NCBI GenBank assembly: GCA_963676165.1
Contig: OY781043.1
Location: 1,426,001-1,490,000 of the forward strand
From: JAQIBY01 sp963676165
GTDB lineage: Bacteria; Bacteroidota; Bacteroidia; Bacteroidales; ML635J-15
Length of the DNA: 64,000 nt
Direction: 5' to 3'
Shown: positions 62,268-64,000 of the stretch, piece by piece
How the letters are laid out: each line of letters starts with the position of its first letter
Numbering within the stretch: the stretch's first letter is position 1
Position numbers and translations under genes: made by a program
The notes under the pieces: generated by a model
The model's input: only the letters and a program-made list of their open reading frames with translations
Told to the model about the DNA's origin: nothing
Databases searched by the model: none

Positions 62268-62400
62268 AAAGCCTCTGAAAGTTCACTTCAGAGGCCTGTT
62301 GATAAATCCAGTGGTGGCTCGCATTAAGCGAAGACCCCGTTCAGAATATTTCTCGATTCAAAGATACATTTCCTTAGAGTCATTTTACGAATTAAAATGA
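62268..62400 (+). ncRNA. Candidate IS110 bridge RNA region
   Basis: Directly upstream of the transposase ATG. A 9-bp perfect stem-loop GCCTCTGAA (62271-62279) / TTCAGAGGC (62287-62295) is followed by an internally paired segment (GGT-GC-TCGC with GCGA-ACC, 62314-62336) and a final stem CATTTTA / TAAAATG (62381-62399). A 5' stem-loop followed by looped stems between the left end and the CDS is what IS110-group bridge RNAs look like. Ends are not defined; identification rests on position and folding by eye. Confidence 0.55.
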
Positions 62401-62406
62401 AAAAAT

Positions 62407-63786
62407 ATGGCAAGGAAAAAGAAAATTGAAATGGAGATTGTAAATCACAATGCAGCAGGTATTGATGTGGGTAGCAGATCTCATTTTGTTGCAGTAGGGC
62501 AATCATTAGAAGATGTAAAAGAATTTGGTGTTTATGCTGAAGATCTGGTGAAACTTTGCAAATGGTTGCTTTCATATGATATTACCACAGTAGCAATGGA
62601 ATCAACAGGTGATTATTGGCAAAATTTATATGTGGAATTGCAAAAACATGGCATTGAGGTTATTTTGTGCAATGGAAAGTTTACAAAAAATGCAAAAGGG
62701 AAAAAGACAGATGTAAAAGATAGTCGTTGGATTCAACAACTTCATTCTTTGGGATTGCTCTCGGGTAGCTTTCTTCCCGATGAGACCACAGAAACATTAC
62801 GGACCTATTGCCGTCAAAGGGCTAATTGGATTGATTTAGCATCAAGCGCCTCCCATAAAATGGCAAAATACCTTAAGTTTTTGAACTTTCGTTTAGATGT
62901 TGTGGTAAATGATATTTGCGGGCTTACAGGAATCAAAATCATTGCTGATATCTGTAATGGGAATCTTGATCCATATTCATTAGCAGAACACCGACACTAT
63001 AATTGTAGAAAGCCCAAAGAAGAAATAGCCAAAGCTTTGCATGGAAATAATAGAGAAGACTATTTATTTGGATTAAAGCAGGAATTTGACAGCTACAAAT
63101 TTTTTCAAAAGAAAATCAAAGCATGCGATAAAGAGATTGAGCGATTAATTAAAAAAGAAATACGAAAGAATCCGGAAAAACAAAAGCTTAAAACAACAGA
63201 TAAGCCATATAAGCGGATTAATAAAAATGCGATTGACATTAAAAACTTCAATCAAATTGCTTTTCAATATTTTGGAGGCGTTGATTTAATGGCAATAGAA
63301 GGAGTAAGTCATGCAACCGTAATGGCAATAATGAGTGAGGTTGGAATTGATGGATTTAAAAAGTTTAAAACAGCAAAGGAGTTTTGTTCATGGTTACGGC
63401 TTGCCCCGAACAATAAAATATCAGGAGGAAAAGTATTGAGTAATCGAATCCCCAAGGGGAGTAGCAGATTAAAAATAGCACTCCGGCATTCAGCAAATGC
63501 AATCGGGAATTTAAAAGACACTCATATGTCTGATTTCTTTAATCGAATTGCTTATAGGAAAGGACGACAAGCAGCAGTAAGTGCGACTGCTCGAAAGCTT
63601 GCCACTATAATTTGGACAATGGTCGTAAAGCAAGTGCCATATAATCCCCCAACAGAATATTTATTCCTTGATCAAAAAAGAAAAATGGGAATCGCTAAAA
63701 GAATTAAAAAACAAATGGCTAAATTTGACATAAAACCGGAAGAAATTGGAGTTGGTAACTCGTTGAGTCCCAATTGTAATTTTTAA
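62407..63786 (+). CDS. IS110-family transposase
   Basis: 459 residues, intact. N-terminal DEDD RuvC-like domain (AAGIDVGSRSHFVAV with the first Asp, VAMESTGDYWQ with Glu, KKTDVKDSRWIQ with the Asp pair), coiled-coil middle, C-terminal Tnp_20 domain with the helix-hairpin-helix IEGVSHATVMAIMSEVG and the serine region APNNKISGGKVLSNRIPKGSSRLK. These enzymes recombine DNA guided by the element's own bridge RNA. The absence of internal stops suggests recent activity. Confidence 0.95.
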   Translation: MARKKKIEMEIVNHNAAGIDVGSRSHFVAVGQSLEDVKEFGVYAEDLVKLCKWLLSYDITTVAMESTGDYWQNLYVELQKHGIEVILCNGKFTKNAKGKKTDVKDSRWIQQLHSLGLLSGSFLPDETTETLRTYCRQRANWIDLASSASHKMAKYLKFLNFRLDVVVNDICGLTGIKIIADICNGNLDPYSLAEHRHYNCRKPKEEIAKALHGNNREDYLFGLKQEFDSYKFFQKKIKACDKEIERLIKKEIRKNPEKQKLKTTDKPYKRINKNAIDIKNFNQIAFQYFGGVDLMAIEGVSHATVMAIMSEVGIDGFKKFKTAKEFCSWLRLAPNNKISGGKVLSNRIPKGSSRLKIALRHSANAIGNLKDTHMSDFFNRIAYRKGRQAAVSATARKLATIIWTMVVKQVPYNPPTEYLFLDQKRKMGIAKRIKKQMAKFDIKPEEIGVGNSLSPNCNF

Positions 63787-63796
63787 CGTTAGTCAG

Positions 63797-63879
63797 AATT
63801 CCCCACATAAGAACCTCCCAAATAGAATTGAGACAAAATTATCTATTCATACAGTTCTTATTAAATCCTCTTGCTAACG
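63797..63879 (+). repeat. 83-bp mosaic repeat, copy B
   Basis: Direct-orientation copy of 62075-62157 with the same block spacing and different variable segments. It is enclosed by a 7-bp inverted repeat, ACGTTAG (63786-63792) and CTAACGT (63874-63880). TTATCTATTCA (63839-63849) can pair with TGAATGGATAG downstream (63880-63890). Confidence 0.9.
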
Positions 63880-63951
63880 TGAATGGATAGCAAAAATGAG
63901 ATGAAAATGGGTAAATTTGAGTAAAATATAAACAACTGATAATCAATGACT

Positions 63952-63971
63952 AATTTTTACGTTAGTCAGAA
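63952..63971 (+). repeat. Second copy of the junction sequence at 63778
   Basis: AATTTTTACGTTAGTCAGAA repeats 63778-63798 (one extra A there) about 175 bp downstream, in direct orientation. TGACTAA / TTAGTCA (63947-63968) forms a 7-bp stem around it. Confidence 0.85.
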
Positions 63972-64000
63972 GGTTAAGCGATGGAATAAATCCAAGATTA

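Larger units (their letters stand above)
62268..63798 (+). mobile_element. IS110-family insertion sequence (limits approximate)
   Basis: Consists of the structured leader and the transposase gene. IS110 elements have no clear terminal inverted repeats, so the ends cannot be fixed by inspection. The left end lies somewhere between 62158 and 62268 and the right end between 63787 and about 63798, judged from the copies A and B of the flanking repeat. Confidence 0.6.

Noticed and set aside
63786..63880. Integron attC site
   Set aside because: The outer arms run GTTAG ... CTAAC, the reverse of the attC R''/R' order (RYYYAAC ... GTTRRRY), and no integrase gene is present.

Overview
The window is AT-rich chromosomal DNA from a Bacteroidota (Bacteroidia-like) bacterium, most likely an anaerobe or microaerophile. 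The evidence is: seven proteins with C-terminal type IX secretion (T9SS) sorting domains; promoters of the Bacteroidota type (TTG, about 19-20 bp, TAnnTTTG); LytTR and hybrid histidine-kinase signalling; lipoproteins with short lipoboxes; and anaerobic enzymes (trimeric [FeFe]-hydrogenase, tryptophanase, rubrerythrin). The species cannot be named from the sequence.

Layout. 1-4.2 kb: LytS/LytTR-type two-component pair followed by two secreted-protein genes preceded by a candidate LytTR-box direct repeat. 4.4-8.8 kb: hybrid kinase, recF, a secreted lipocalin-like protein that starts inside recF, and a small HAD phosphatase. 8.9-29.3 kb: a secretion-rich stretch with three unrelated T9SS proteases (C25 gingipain-like, S1 lysyl-endopeptidase-like, C10 streptopain-like), interspersed with ispE, yaaA, an EF-G paralogue, a thioredoxin, a cobalamin-riboswitch-controlled DUF4465 protein, and an S41 peptidase/outer-membrane pair. 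29.4-36 kb: tryptophanase with a clear promoter and an upstream 28-codon ORF, a DUF3078 protein, a lipoprotein gene broken by an in-frame stop, a DUF4221 lipoprotein, pyridoxamine kinase and a HAD hydrolase. 36-40 kb: hydCBA operon. 39.9-42 kb: folate/PABA genes (pabA facing pabBC). 42-51 kb: rubrerythrin, a BNR-repeat T9SS protein, cold-shock protein, threonine aldolase, a beta-propeller protein, hutH. 51-61 kb: two small membrane proteins, a second hybrid kinase, the dapB-lepB-lepB2-wbqC operon, another T9SS protein. 61.1-64 kb: a decayed rpmI-rplT pair, then an IS110-family transposase with a structured upstream region that looks like a bridge RNA, flanked by direct copies of an 83-bp mosaic repeat.

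How it fits together. Secreted proteases, tryptophanase, HutH and threonine aldolase suggest peptide and amino-acid catabolism; HydABC can dispose of reductant as H2; rubrerythrin handles peroxide; pyridoxamine kinase supplies the PLP needed by tryptophanase, threonine aldolase and the PabC-like lyase. The least ordinary parts are the right end (61.1-64 kb), the tnaA leader, the B12-riboswitch T9SS protein, the compact HydB and the degenerate LepB paralogue.
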